Shown in pieces: positions 39,401 through 51,400 of a DNA stretch of 60,000 nucleotides; within the stretch, counting starts at the first letter, position 1; each line of letters opens with the position of its first letter. The position numbers were made by a program, and so were the translations under genes. The stretch covers positions 1,056,001 to 1,116,000 of the forward strand of contig CAIIXF020000009.1 in the NCBI GenBank assembly GCA_903813345.2. Direction: 5' to 3'. The notes beneath the pieces were generated by a model, which worked only from the letters and a program-made list of their open reading frames with translations, did not search any database and had not been told where the DNA came from. The DNA comes from Owenia fusiformis. Its lineage: Eukaryota; Annelida; Polychaeta; Sabellida; Oweniidae.

Positions 39401-42400
39401 TGTCAGGAATCCGAATCTGCAAACCAAATTTCGATCTGACTTCCGGTTTAGAAGTTATGGCGTTTTGAAAATTCAAAAATCGCTAAATTTGGTGCCCCAT
39501 GTTAATTCAATGGGAAAAAATATTTTTTTGAAGTGTAAAATACGAGATATAGACTAAGCACAGCTAAACATAATGGAAGCCCCTAAAAGAAAGGGACCAC
39601 AAGACCTTCTTTTCATAAAAATTTGTACACCAAAATGCCTAGGTCGAAATCTAGGTCAAATTCAAAGTTTTTCCTTATTTTTGCGATTCTGACACTACAG
39701 ATTAATTATATTCTTCGAAATTTTGTATACACGTAGCCAAGAGTGTGCTAATAGTGTTAGCCTTTTGCCGTCAGAAAATATTTTGACCAACTTTTGAGAT
39801 ATGGTGTCCGAAAAGTAGGTCAAACTAAAAAGTTCTTCAAATTTAAAGTATGAGTTATGAATTAAGAGTAGAATTTTCTCAGGAATCCAAATCTGCAAAC
39901 CAAATTTCAATCCGACTTTTGGTTTGGAAGTTTTGTCGTTTTGAAAGCTCAAAAATTGCTAAATTTGGTGCCCCATGTTATGGCAATGGGAAAAAAGATT
40001 TTTTTGAAGTGTAAAATACGAGATAAAGACTGAGTACAGCTTTACATAATGAAAGCCTATAAAAGAAAGGGACCTCAAAAGCTAGCTAGCTTCACAATTT
40101 GGTTACCAAAATGCCTAGGTCAAAATCTAGGTCAAATTTATAGTTTTAACTTATTTTTGCGATTCTGACACTACACTTTAATTATTTGCTTCAAAATTGT
40201 GTATACAGATAGCAAAGAGTGTGCTAATAGTGTTAGCCTTTTGCCGTCAGAAAGTATTTTGACCCACTTTTGAGATATAGTGTCCGAAAAGTAGGTCAAC
40301 ATGAAAGTTTCTCCAAATTTAACGTATAAGTTATGAATTAAGGGTAGAATTTTCTCAGGAATCAGAATCTGCAAATCAAATTTCAATCCGACACCCTGTT
40401 TGGAAGTAATGGCGTTTTGAAAAATTAAAAAATTGGTATTTTGATATCCCATGTTATGTCAATTATCTTTGTCACTATTCGGCGTTATTCCTTTATCTTT
40501 TTTTCATCATGTAGCTTAAAGACAGTCCTTTCATTATTGTAACTGTCTTTTTTGATTACTCTTACTGATTTTGAGGAATGGCGTCCGGAAAGTAGGTCAA
40601 CACAAAAAGTTCTCAAAATTTAATGTATGAGTTATGACACAAACGTAGAATTTTCTCAGAAATTCGAATCTGCAAACCAAATTTCGACCCAAATTCTGGT
40701 TAGATAGTTATAGCTGTTTGAAGTCTCGAAAAGTCGATATTATGATATCCCCATGTTAAGCCAATGGAGACGAAGATAACCTACTTAAGAGTTGTCTAAA
40801 TGTCTGTATTCTAGATGACTCAGCTTATTCTGAATGGCTCAGCTTACAGTATTTTGGATGACTCAGCTTAAAAAAAGTTTTAAATCTGGAGTCTTAAATT
40901 GAACTTGTTCAATTTACATGTCTAGTTATTATTATTCTTTCAGAATCTTCCTCCTTCCCAGATTTCTCACCAACTAAAAGAATTTACTTTAAGCTGCTTA
41001 CATGATCAACTAGGGGCAGTTCCTGGGATGATGGGAAATTAGGTCAAATTTTTATCTAGGTCAAGGGTCAAGAACTAGGTCAAATAAAGGTCAAATCAAC
41101 ATTCTGTCAATTATCTTCGTTGTTGTTTGTCGTAACTACTTCATCTTAGTTTCTACATGTAGCTTAGAAAAAAACAAATCGAGAGTGTGCCATCCGTTTT
41201 TTGATTACTCTTAGCGATTTTGAGATATGGCGTCCTGAAAGTAGGTCAAAACCAAAAAGTTCTCCAAATTTAACATATGAGCTATGAAATAAGGGTAGAA
41301 TTTTCTCAGGAATCCGAATCTGCAAACCAAATTTTGATCCGACTTCCCATTCGGAAGTTATGGCGTTTTGAAAGCTCAAAAATCGCTAAATTTGGTGCCC
41401 ATGTTAAGTCAATGAGAAAAAAGATTAAATATAATGAAAGCTTTTAAAAGAAGGGGACCTCATAAGCCATCTAGCTTCAAAATTTGGACACCAAAATGCC
41501 TAGGTCAAAATCTAGGTCAAATTCAAAGTTTTTCCTTATTTTTGCGATTCTGACACAACAGATTAATTATATTCTTCGAAATTTTGTATACATGTAGCTA
41601 AGAGTCTGCTAATAGTGTTAGCCTTTTGCCGTCAGAAAGTATTTTGCCCCATTTTTGAGATATGGTGTCCGAAAAGTAGGTCAAAATAAAAAATTCTCAA
41701 AATTTGACGTTTGAGTTATGAATTAAGTATAGAATTTTCTCAGGAATCCGAATCTGCAAACCAAATTTCGATCCGATTTGGAAGTTATGGCGTGTCCGAA
41801 AAGTAGGTCAAAATAAAAAGTTTCCAAATTTAACGTATGAGCTATGAATTAAGGATAGAATTTTCTCTGGAATCCAAATCTGCAAACCAAATTTCGATCC
41901 GACTTCCGATTCGGAAGTTATGGCGTTTTGAAAGCTCAAAAATCGCTAAATTTGGTGCCCCATGTTATGTCAATGGGAAAAAATATTTTTTTGAAGTGTA
42001 AAATACGAGATATAGACTAAGTACAGCTAAACATAATGGAAGCCCATAAAAGAAGGGGACCTCAAAACCTTCTAATTTTGAAAATTTGGACAACAAAATG
42101 CCTATGTCAAAATCTAGGTCAAATTCAAAGCTTTTCCTTATTTTTGCGATTCTGACACTACACTTTAATTATATTCTTCGAAATTGTGTATACATGTAGC
42201 CAAGAGTGTGCTAATAGTGTTAGCCTTTTGCCGTCAAAAAGTATTTTGACCCACTTTTGAGATATGGTGTCCCAAAAGTAGGTCAAAATAAAAAAATCTT
42301 CAAATGTAACGTATGAGTTATGAATAAGGGGTAGAATTTTATCAGGAATCCGAATCTGCAAATCAAATTTTGATTCGACCTCCTGTTCGGAAGTTATGGT

Positions 42401-45400
42401 GTTTTGAAAGCTCAAAAATCGCTAAATTTGCTGCCCCATGTTATGTCAATGGGAAAAAAGATTTTTTTGAAGTGTAAAATACGAGATATAGACTGAGTAC
42501 AGCTTAATATAATGAAAGCCTATTAAAGAAGGGGACCTTGAAGGCTACTTAGCTTCAAAATTTGGACACCAAAATGCCTAGGTCAAAATCAAGGTCAAAT
42601 TTATAGTTTTCCCTTATTTTTGCGATTCTGACACTATATTTAAATGATTTGCTTTAAAATTTTGTATACAGGTAGCAAAGAGTATGCTAATAGTGTTAGC
42701 GTTTTGCCGTCAGAAAGTATTTTGACCCACTTTTGAGATATGGTGTCCGAAAAGTTGGCCAAAGTTAAAAGTTTTCCAAATTTAACGTATGAGTTATGAA
42801 TTAAGGGTAGAATTTTCTCAGATATCTAGATCTGCAAACCAAATTTCGATCCGACTACTTGTTTTGAAGTTATGGCGTTTTGAAATCTCAAAAATCGCTA
42901 AATTTGGAGCCCCATGTTAAATCAATGGGACCGAATAATTTTTTGAAGTATAAAAATACGAGATATAGAATGAGTACAGCTAAACATAATGAAAGCCCAT
43001 AGAAGAAGGGGACCTCAAAAGCTACTTTCCTTCAAAGTTTGGACACCAAAATACCTAGTTCAAAATCTAGGTCAAATTCATATTTTTTTTTATTTTGCGA
43101 TTCTGACACTACACTTCAATGATATTCTCCGAAATTTTGTAAACTTGTAGCAAAGAGTGTGCTAATAATGTTAACATTTTGCCGTCAATAAGTTTTTTGA
43201 CCCACTTTTGAGATATGGTATCCGAAATGTAGGTCAAAATAAAAAGTTCTCCAATTTTAAAGAATGAGTTATGAATTAGGGGTAGAATTTCCTAAGGAAT
43301 CTGGATCTGAAATTAAAATTGCAATCCGACCACCGGTTTAGATTCTACGCCATTTTGAAGTTTGAAATTCGCACTTGCCAGTATTCACGATGCAGATTGA
43401 TCAAATATACTTTCAAAAATTCCTGCATACCCTACTTTACCTCTCTACCTACTCAGCTACTTATTTGACTACTTACTCAATTACTTAATTAGTTATTACT
43501 TCCTTAGCAACTTACTCAGCTACTAACTCAGGTACTTACTCAGCTACTTACTCAGCTACCTACTCAGCTTTTTACTCAGTTACTTACTCAGCTACTTACT
43601 CAACTACTACTAAGGTACTTACTCAGCTAATTACTCAGTAACTTACTCAGCTCTTTACTGATCTATCTAGGTCAAATAAATCTGGAGTCTTAAATTGAAC
43701 TTGTTCAATTTCACAAATCTAGTTATTATTCTTTTTTCTTCCTCCTCACCAAATTTCTAGTCAACTATAACAGCTTACTTAATCCAACTTACATGGTTAA
43801 CTAAAGACTGTATCCGGCTTTCTGGGAAATTAGGTCAAATTTTTATCTAGGTCAAAGGTCAAGAACTAGGTCAAATCCAGTACTTTGTCTCTTTTTCCCA
43901 TTATCTCAGTCGTCCTTCAATATTTTTGATCCTGGTTTTTTTCATTGTGTTCCTCATAAAAAAAGTAGAAAACCTAGGATCGATTTAGTTTTTTGGTATC
44001 TCAAACCGATTTCGAGATATCAGTGTCCGAAAACGAGGTCCAAAAAAATTTCACCGAATTCAATGTCCAAGATATTAGTCTTATAGGATTCCGAATCTGA
44101 AAACCAAATTTCGATCTGACTTCCGTTTCAGAAGTTATGGCGTTTTGAAAATTCAAAAATCGCTAAATTTGGTGCCCCATGTTAATTCAATGGGAAAAAA
44201 TATTTTTTTGAAGTGTAAAATACGAGATATAGACTAAGCACAGCTAAACATAATGGAAGCCCATAAAAGAAAGGGACCACAAGACCTTCTTTTCATAAAA
44301 ATTTGGACACCAAAATGCCTAGGTCAAAATCTAGGTCAAATTCAAAGTTTTTCCTTATTTTTGCGATTCTGACACTACAGATTAATTATATTCTTCGAAA
44401 ATTTGTATACATGTAGCCAAGAGTGTGCTAATAGTGTTAGCCTTTTGCCGTCAGAAAGTATTTTGACCCACTTTTGAGATATGGTGTCCGAAAAGTAGGT
44501 CAAACTAAAAAATTTTCTCTAAATTTAACGTATGAGTTATAAATTAAGGGTAGAATTTTCTCAGGAATCCAAATCTGCAAACCAAATTTCAATCCGACTT
44601 TTGGTTTGGAATTTATGTCGTTTTGAAAGCTCAAAAATCGCTAAATTTGGTGCCCCATGTTATGGCAATGGGAAAAAATATTTTTTTCAAGTGTAAAATA
44701 CGAGATAAAGACTGAGTACAGCTTCACATAATGAAAGCCTATAAAAGAAAGGGACCTCAAAAGCTAGCTAGCTTCACAATTTGGTCACCAAAATGCCTAG
44801 GTCATAATCTAGGTCAAATTTATAGTTTTAACTTATTTTTGCGATTCTGACACTACACTTTAATTATTTGCTTCAAAATTGTGTATACAGGTAGCAAAGA
44901 GTGTGCTAATAGTGTTAGCCTTTGCCGTCAGAAAGTATTTTGACCCACTTTTGAGATATAGTGGCCGAAAAGTAGGTCAACATGAAAGTTTCTCCAAATT
45001 TAACGTATGAGTTATGAATTAAGGGTAGAATTTTCTCAGGAATCCGAATCTGCAAATCAAATTTCAATCCGACACCCGGTTTGGAAGAAATGGCGTTTTG
45101 AAAAATTAAAAAATTGGTATTTTGATATCCCATGTTATGTCAATTATCTTTGTCACTATTCGTCGTTATTCCTTTATCTTTTTTTCATCATGTAGCTTAA
45201 AGACAGTCCTTTCATTATTGTAACTGTCTTTTTTGATTTTTCTTACCGATTTTGAGGAATGGCGTCCGGAAAGTAGGTCAACATAAAAAGTTTTCAAAAT
45301 TTAATGTATGAGTTATGACACAAACGTAGAATTTTCTCAGAAATTCGAATCTGCAAACCAAATTTCGACCCAAATTCTGGTTAGATAGTTATAGCTGTTT

Positions 45401-48400
45401 GAAGTCTCGAAAAGTCGATATTATGATATCCCCATGTTAAGCCAATGTAGACGAAGATAATCTACTGAAGAGTTGTCTAAATGTCTGTATTCTAGATGAC
45501 TCAGCTTATTCTGAATGGCTCAGCTAACTGTATTTTGGATGACTCAGCTTAAAAAGTTTTAAATCTGGAGTCTTAAATTGAACTTGTTCAATTTACATGT
45601 CTAGTTATTAGACTCCAGATTGAAAATCTGGAGTCTATTGTTTTTGCCTGTTTTCTTATTAGAATGCCGGTTTCGAAGAAACGGCATTCTATAGTTTTCG
45701 CCTTTTTCTTATTTTTATTATTATTATTAGAATGCCGGTTTCGAAGAAACGGCATTCTATAGTTTTCGCCTTTTTCTTATTTTTATTATTCCGCGCAAGA
45801 TTTCTCCGCACACACCGACATGTCAGCTAATTAGCATATACCATCAACCTTGACATGTTCCTGGGCTACAGGGAAATGCCTTCATTTTTTTAATTAGCCC
45901 CTCCCTAATTAGCCAAGGTCAAATCGCAAATTTTTACATTTTTGCACGTACAAGGAGTAACCATTTTTATTTTTTACCCAAAATTTGCATATGCCATCCC
46001 TCACAATTGCCATTTCACATATATTCCGGGTTTTAAAATTGGGTGCCCCAAATTTGAAAAATGGGGCACCCCAGTGGGGCAAAATTTGAAAACTGTGTAT
46101 CCGATCCCAATTCTGAGCAGATATAAAGAATAGAAGCCCCTGATTCCAAATATGCTTTCGGTTTTGGAATCCGACCTCTGAGTGACCTTGAAAAGGTCAA
46201 CAAGTTCAAAAATCAAAATCGCTCAAATTGATTCCAAATTGGTACCATTGTATTACACTGTACTCGGATAGAGTAAATTAGGTCACCATTTTGACCTTGA
46301 CCTTTGACATTGACCTTCAAATGACCTCAAAGTTGAAAACTAAGATTTTCATTCCAATTCTTTGCAAGTATGAAGTATGGATGTCCCTGATTCTAAATAT
46401 GCTTGTGGTTTTGGAATTTGACATCCGGGTGACCTTGAAAAGGTCAAAAAGGTTAAATTGCTAAAATTGCTCAAATTGATTCGAAATTGGTACCATTGTA
46501 TTACACTGTACTAAACTAGAGTAAATTAGGTCAACATTTTGACCTTGATCTTTGACCTTCACCGTAAAATGACGTAAAACTTATTTCTTGTTTTACCTGT
46601 TCAAGGAGCCACTGTAGTTATTTTTTGCATGCCTTACTCTTCCCATTTAACATATCTCTATGGCAAAATATGATATCAAATATGCTTTCGGTTTTGGAAT
46701 TTGACCTCTGCGTGACCTTGAAAAAGGTCAATTGTGCACCGAATTTGCTGCTGCGGCGAGGAACGGCATTCTACGAAATCGCCCCCGTGGCGATTTTAAA
46801 TGTCTAGTTATTATTCTTCATTCTTTCTTTCTTCCTCCTAACAGATTTTCTCTCCAACTATAACATCTTACTTAATCCAACCTACATGGTTGACTAGGGA
46901 ATGTATATGGCTTTCTGGGAAATTAGGTCAAATTTCTATCTAGGTCATAGGTCAAGAACTAGGTCAAATCTTGGATTTTCACTAATTCACCACTTTTCTC
47001 AGTCGTCTTTCAATATTTTTGCTCCGGTTTTTTTTCATCATGTTCCTTGGAAAAAACGCTAATTCCGTAAGGCAAATCGTTTTTTGATTACTCTTACAGA
47101 TTTTGAGATATTGCGTCCGAAAAGTAGGTCAGAACAAAAAACTCTCCAAATTCAACATGTGAGTTAGGGGCGGGGTCAAAATATCGATGTTCATATGGAG
47201 ACGAAAGTACTTTCGCGAGGGGGGAGGGGGTTTTTGGGCACTTTCGTTGACCAAAAAACATCGATAATTCGGATCTGATATACAAAAAATAATTGCACTT
47301 ACCCACTTTTTCTGGCACTATGTTCTGATAAAAAGGCTTGTTTTCAATAGTTCGTGAGCTTTTTTGTGTGATAGGTCCAAAATATCGGTAGATAAAGACG
47401 ATAATTCGATCATTTTTCAAATAAATTCCGTACTTTTCCCTCCTCCTTTTGAAGAGTTCAATGCAGTTAAATTGCGAACGTGTGTTAATTCACCGTAATA
47501 ATAACCCGGCAAATAGGATACTATTATGCCTCTCAAAATCAATGTTTTTTTGAAGTGACCTAAGCTTTCGTCTAGAGGGGGGTGGGGGGGTTGTTGTCCA
47601 AACGAAATTACTTTCGTCTCCATATGAACATTGATATTTTGACCCCGCCCCTTATGAAATAAGTGTAGAATGATCTCAGGAATCCAAATCTGCAAACCAA
47701 AATTGGATCGGACTTCCAGTTCGGAAGTTATGGCGTTTTGAAAGCTCAAAAATCGCTAAATTTGGTGCCTATGTTAAGTCAATGGGAAAAAAGACTTTTT
47801 CGAAGTGTAAAATACAAGATATAGACTGAGTACAGCTTAACATAATGAATGCTTATAAAAGAAGGGGACCTCAAAAGCTACATAGCTTCAAAATTTGAAC
47901 ACCAAAATGCCTAGGTCAAAATCTAGGTCAAATTCATAGTTTTTCCTTATTTTTACGATTCTGACACTACACTTTAATAATTTACTTCATAATTTTGTAT
48001 AGAGGTAGCAAAGAGTGTGCTAATAGTGTTAGCCTTTTGCCGTCAGAAAGTATTTTGACCCACTTTTGAGATATGGTGTCCGAAAAGTAGGTCAAAATAA
48101 AAAGTTCCCCAAATTTAACATATGAGCTATGAATTAAGGGTAGAATTTTCCAAGAAATCCGAATCTGCAAACCAAATTTCAATCCGACTATCGGTGCGGA
48201 AGTTATGGCGTTTTGAAAGCTCAAAAATCGCTAAATTTGGTGCCCCATGTTATGTCAATGAGAAAAAAGATTTGAAGTCTAAAATACCAGATATAAACTG
48301 AGTACAGCTTAACATTCTGAAAGCCTATAAAAGAAGGGGACCTCGAAGGCTATCTAGCTTTAAAATTTGGACACCAAAATGCCTAGGTCAAAATCTAGGT

Positions 48401-51400
48401 CAAATTCATAGTTTTTCCTTATTTTTGCGATTCTGACATTACACTTTAATGATTTGCTTCGAAGTTTTGTATACAGGTAGCAAAGAGTGTGCTTATAGTG
48501 TTAGCCTTCTGCCGTCAGAAAGTATTTTGACCCACTTTTGAGATATGGTGTCTGAAAAGTAGGTCAAAATAAAAAGTTCTCCAAATTTAACGTATGAGTT
48601 AAAAATTAAGGGTAGAATTTTCTCAGGAATCAGAATCTTTAAACTAAATTTCGATCCAACTTCTGATTAGATAGTTATAGCGGTTTGAAGTCTCGAAAAG
48701 TCGATATGATGATATCCCCATGTTAAGCCGATGGAGTCGAAGATATCATTCTTAAGAGTTGTCTAAATGTCTATATTCTAGCTGACTCAGCTTATTCTGG
48801 ATGACTCAGCTTACAAGTTCTGGATGACTCTGCTTAAAAAAAGTTTGAAATCTGGAGTCTTAAATTGAACTTGTTCAATTTACATGTCTAGTTATAATTG
48901 TATTACAATATCAAACAAAGCTTGAATTAGTTTTTAGAAAACAATTTTGAGCTATTTAAGCTGCCATCTTTTGCTGGAAGCTACAAATATAAGATACGTG
49001 AGACTTAAAAATGACTAAAATTGCATATTTTTTTTCCTATTAATTGCAATATTTCTGAGACTAATAGAGCTATCCGCCTATAACTTTAGGATATTATTCA
49101 TCTTTGGACTAGTAATGTGTGCTGTAGAAAGCAGAACAATACCAACTATATCCTTTATGTTATGAAATAGTCTTATAGTACCCCCTGAAATCGCAGGAAT
49201 TGAAGTCCAATTCAGCCGTGAAAATTGTTTTTACCACTTTAAAGGCCATCACCTTATATTTTCTTACACCTACTAGGTTACTCTAACATACTGCATTGCC
49301 AAAAGTTACTTCTTGCAAACTTCCAGCAAAACTGTGCCAGCATCTGATACATTCCGATAGAATGTGGCAATAACATTTAATAATGCATGTTTTTGATGAA
49401 GATGCAAGAATAACCTTTGTAAAATATTTTGGAAAATATTAGAAGTGCTTTAACCCACACAGGCTGAGATTGGGGTCATTAAGTTTAGCAAGGGTGCATT
49501 GACTTATCATAGGTATATGCACCATTGACTGAGGATATCTTCATATCCTGATATATCATCATTGGAGTAACATAAAATCCCTGAAATCAGAACACTAGTC
49601 CCTTGAGTCACAACGAGGAAATTATGTTTCTAGGTTTATGTAAAAGTTGATATATGATAAAGGAACTAGAAAAATAGCAACTCCAAGGAGTATCAAATTC
49701 CACCAAATAAAATATATTTTGATAATAAGTGGCCATCTTGAAAATTTCTTCTTGAGTTCTCAAAGATTATGTTTTTTTCCGGAAAATGATGGCCATTTTG
49801 AAATTCAACTTCTATCTTGAAAATTTCTTTTTAACAGACCTCTTGTGTCCCTAGATAGCTAAATCTGTCACATATGTGTGCATCATGTTATTTACTAGGA
49901 GGATTAAATTTGGAGATAATAGCAATGGACAAATAACAAATTCAGCACAACCAAAACCATGTCCACATTTATGACTAATCCAAGATGACTGTCCACAAAT
50001 CCCATCCACAATAAAGTTCAAAGTTTAAGCCTCTTGACATACCAACTCATTTCTTGTATACTTTATATTTGTTGTAGGCTTGTGATCCCCTGAAGCTCAG
50101 AACAGAAATATTGACTTTAGTTGAATAAAACGTATCCTATGGATTTTATTGCATTTTGAAGGGCTGCCCTACTTTAGTTAACTACTGTTAGTCTGAGAGT
50201 GAAAATTATGTCATGTTTCACCCCTTGTAACTGCTACCTTTCGGGCAAATGTGTTGTTAATATATATATTTCCACATCAAAACCATTCATTTTATGTTAA
50301 TTTTTCAGAAAATTGCTTTTGCCAAAATTAAAATATATATTCAGCTTGTTAATAACAATACTCAAAGAACTGATTTGTGAGTTTTTCAAAGTCAAAGAAG
50401 GGCCTCTTACTGGCAAGTCCCCTTTTATATGCTGATGCCTTGGGACAAAAGAGCTTTGCCCAAGAAGAGATTTTCAAGCTGGCAATTGAATTTCAAAATG
50501 GCCACCATTTATCATAAACATGTAGTCTTTGATAACTCAAATACCAGACATCGAACCTCGTTCGATGGTTTAAAAATACCAAATTTTATTATAAGGGTTG
50601 ACAGGTATCCAAAAAGAACCCATATTGGAAAGCAAAATATCACTAAGAAAACCTTTCTTACATTGCTACATGTACATCTAAAAGTGACATAAACTATGTA
50701 TTTGTTTCATTTTAGCTTTTAAAACCCATATCGCCAATGTCAATCAAAAGCCTTTCATATGAAGAGATCAAACATTTATATGTCAAAGAAAAACTTCAAG
50801 CTCTTCATAAACAGGAAGCAGAATCGACTAAGCGGTTAAAGAAAATAAGAATGATTAATAAAAAAGATAAGGACCATTACAAAAAAGTAGAAGAGGAAAA
50901 AAAAGAATGGAAGAAACATAAAGAGGAACATATCAAAAGTCTGAGGGAAATAGGTAACATTCATTGTGAAATGGCTAAGCTTGGAGACCAATTAGAATTT
51001 TTAAAGGCAATAGCCATTTATGAATGTGGATTGGTCCACTGTCAGGAAGAAGAAATGGGAGACAACCAGAATATGAAGGATGAACTATCAAAGCTGCTTA
51101 AAAATGATAAAAGGGAAGCACTGAAATGTTTTTTTCAGAAATGTAGGAAAGATGTGTCAAGAAGTACCCTGGAACACATGCTGCAGGGATTTTTGGATGA
51201 TGAAAAAGCAAACGAAAAGAAGCTAAAAGATATCAGAGATGAATTAAAAGAGAAGATTAAGTCAATGGATACAGAAACAGACAAATACAACTTTTATAGT
51301 TTTACAGCAGATGAAGAGAGAGTAAAACGAGAGAAAGCAAGAATAGAAAAAAATGGCGAAATATTCAAATGGATCAAAGATAAAATGAAAGAGTTTGTAA

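Larger units (their letters stand above)
33310..40925 (+). mobile_element. Family A element 3, nested in element 2
   Basis: Head at 33311 (one T missing from the loop), own body 38410-40925, tail hairpin AAATTGAACTTGTTCAATTT and ACATGTCTAG ending at 40925. Before the tail come GATGACTCAGCTTA repeats rather than the TACTCAGC array, as in elements 1 and 6. Confidence 0.6.
33256..43722 (+). mobile_element. Family A element 2, nested in element 1
   Basis: Head GACTCC at 33257, own body about 40926-43722, tail ATCTGGAGTC...CACAAATCTAG ending at 43722. The body has 475-bp internal repeats (42249, 42724 and 43199 share TGACCCACTTTTGAGATATG) and ends in a TACTCAGCTACT-type 12-bp array at about 43440-43665. 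Confidence 0.6.
33201..45604 (+). mobile_element. Family A Helentron-like element 1 (outermost of the stack)
   Basis: The head is GACTCCAGAT-TGAA-ATCTGGAGTC at 33202, followed by TATTGTTTTTGCC. The tail is ATCTGGAGTC, hairpin AAATTGAACTTGTTCAATTT, then ACATGTCTAG ending at 45604. The only body of its own is the part after the tail of element 2 (43723-45604), because elements 2-5 and B1 were inserted just behind its head. The flanking TTA appears on both sides, and the left foldback arm shows the empty site. The layout (asymmetric terminal inverted repeat, 3' hairpin and CTAG end) is that of Helitron2/Helentron elements. No Rep/helicase is present. Confidence 0.65.
45611..48891 (+). mobile_element. 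Family A element 6, in tandem with the first stack
   Basis: Head at 45611, directly after CTAGTTATTA of element 1's tail. Own body 46808-48891, tail hairpin AAATTGAACTTGTTCAATTT, ACATGTCTAG ending at 48891, then TTATAATTG of the foldback arm. It holds family B copies behind its head and a MITE at 47167-47651. Confidence 0.65.
25408..49350. mobile_element. Giant foldback structure filling a 25-kb intron
   Basis: The left arm (25408 to about 27600) is repeated inverted on the right: 27310-27600 faces 31285-31535, 25880-26830 faces about 32260-33200, and 25408-25870 faces 48892-49350. Matching pieces include AAACGAGGGAGGTTTTGCCT / AGGCAAAACCTCCCTCGTTT, CCTACCCCTGGAAAGTGGGC / GCCCACTTTCCAGGGGTAGG and GCCAGCATCTGATAC / GTATCAGATGCTGGC. 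The right arm is interrupted by a MITE (31541-32015) and by a 15.7-kb nested stack (33201-48891). The left arm shows both empty sites. The spacer (27.8-31.2 kb) carries another element. No transposase was seen. It may be a foldback transposon or a local inverted duplication. Confidence 0.75.

Noticed and set aside
35401-48224. Many 60-110 codon frames of the ITSEPEVGSKFGLQIRIPEK type
   Set aside because: They recur at each 475-bp unit of the family A element bodies, start and stop at different points and carry frequent stops. They are frames of noncoding repeats, not a gene family.
50429-50692. 87-codon plus-strand ORF just before the nucleotidyltransferase exon
   Set aside because: It ends with a stop before the acceptor at 50715, its sequence shows no family, and it contains an AAAATGGCC-type repeat phrase.
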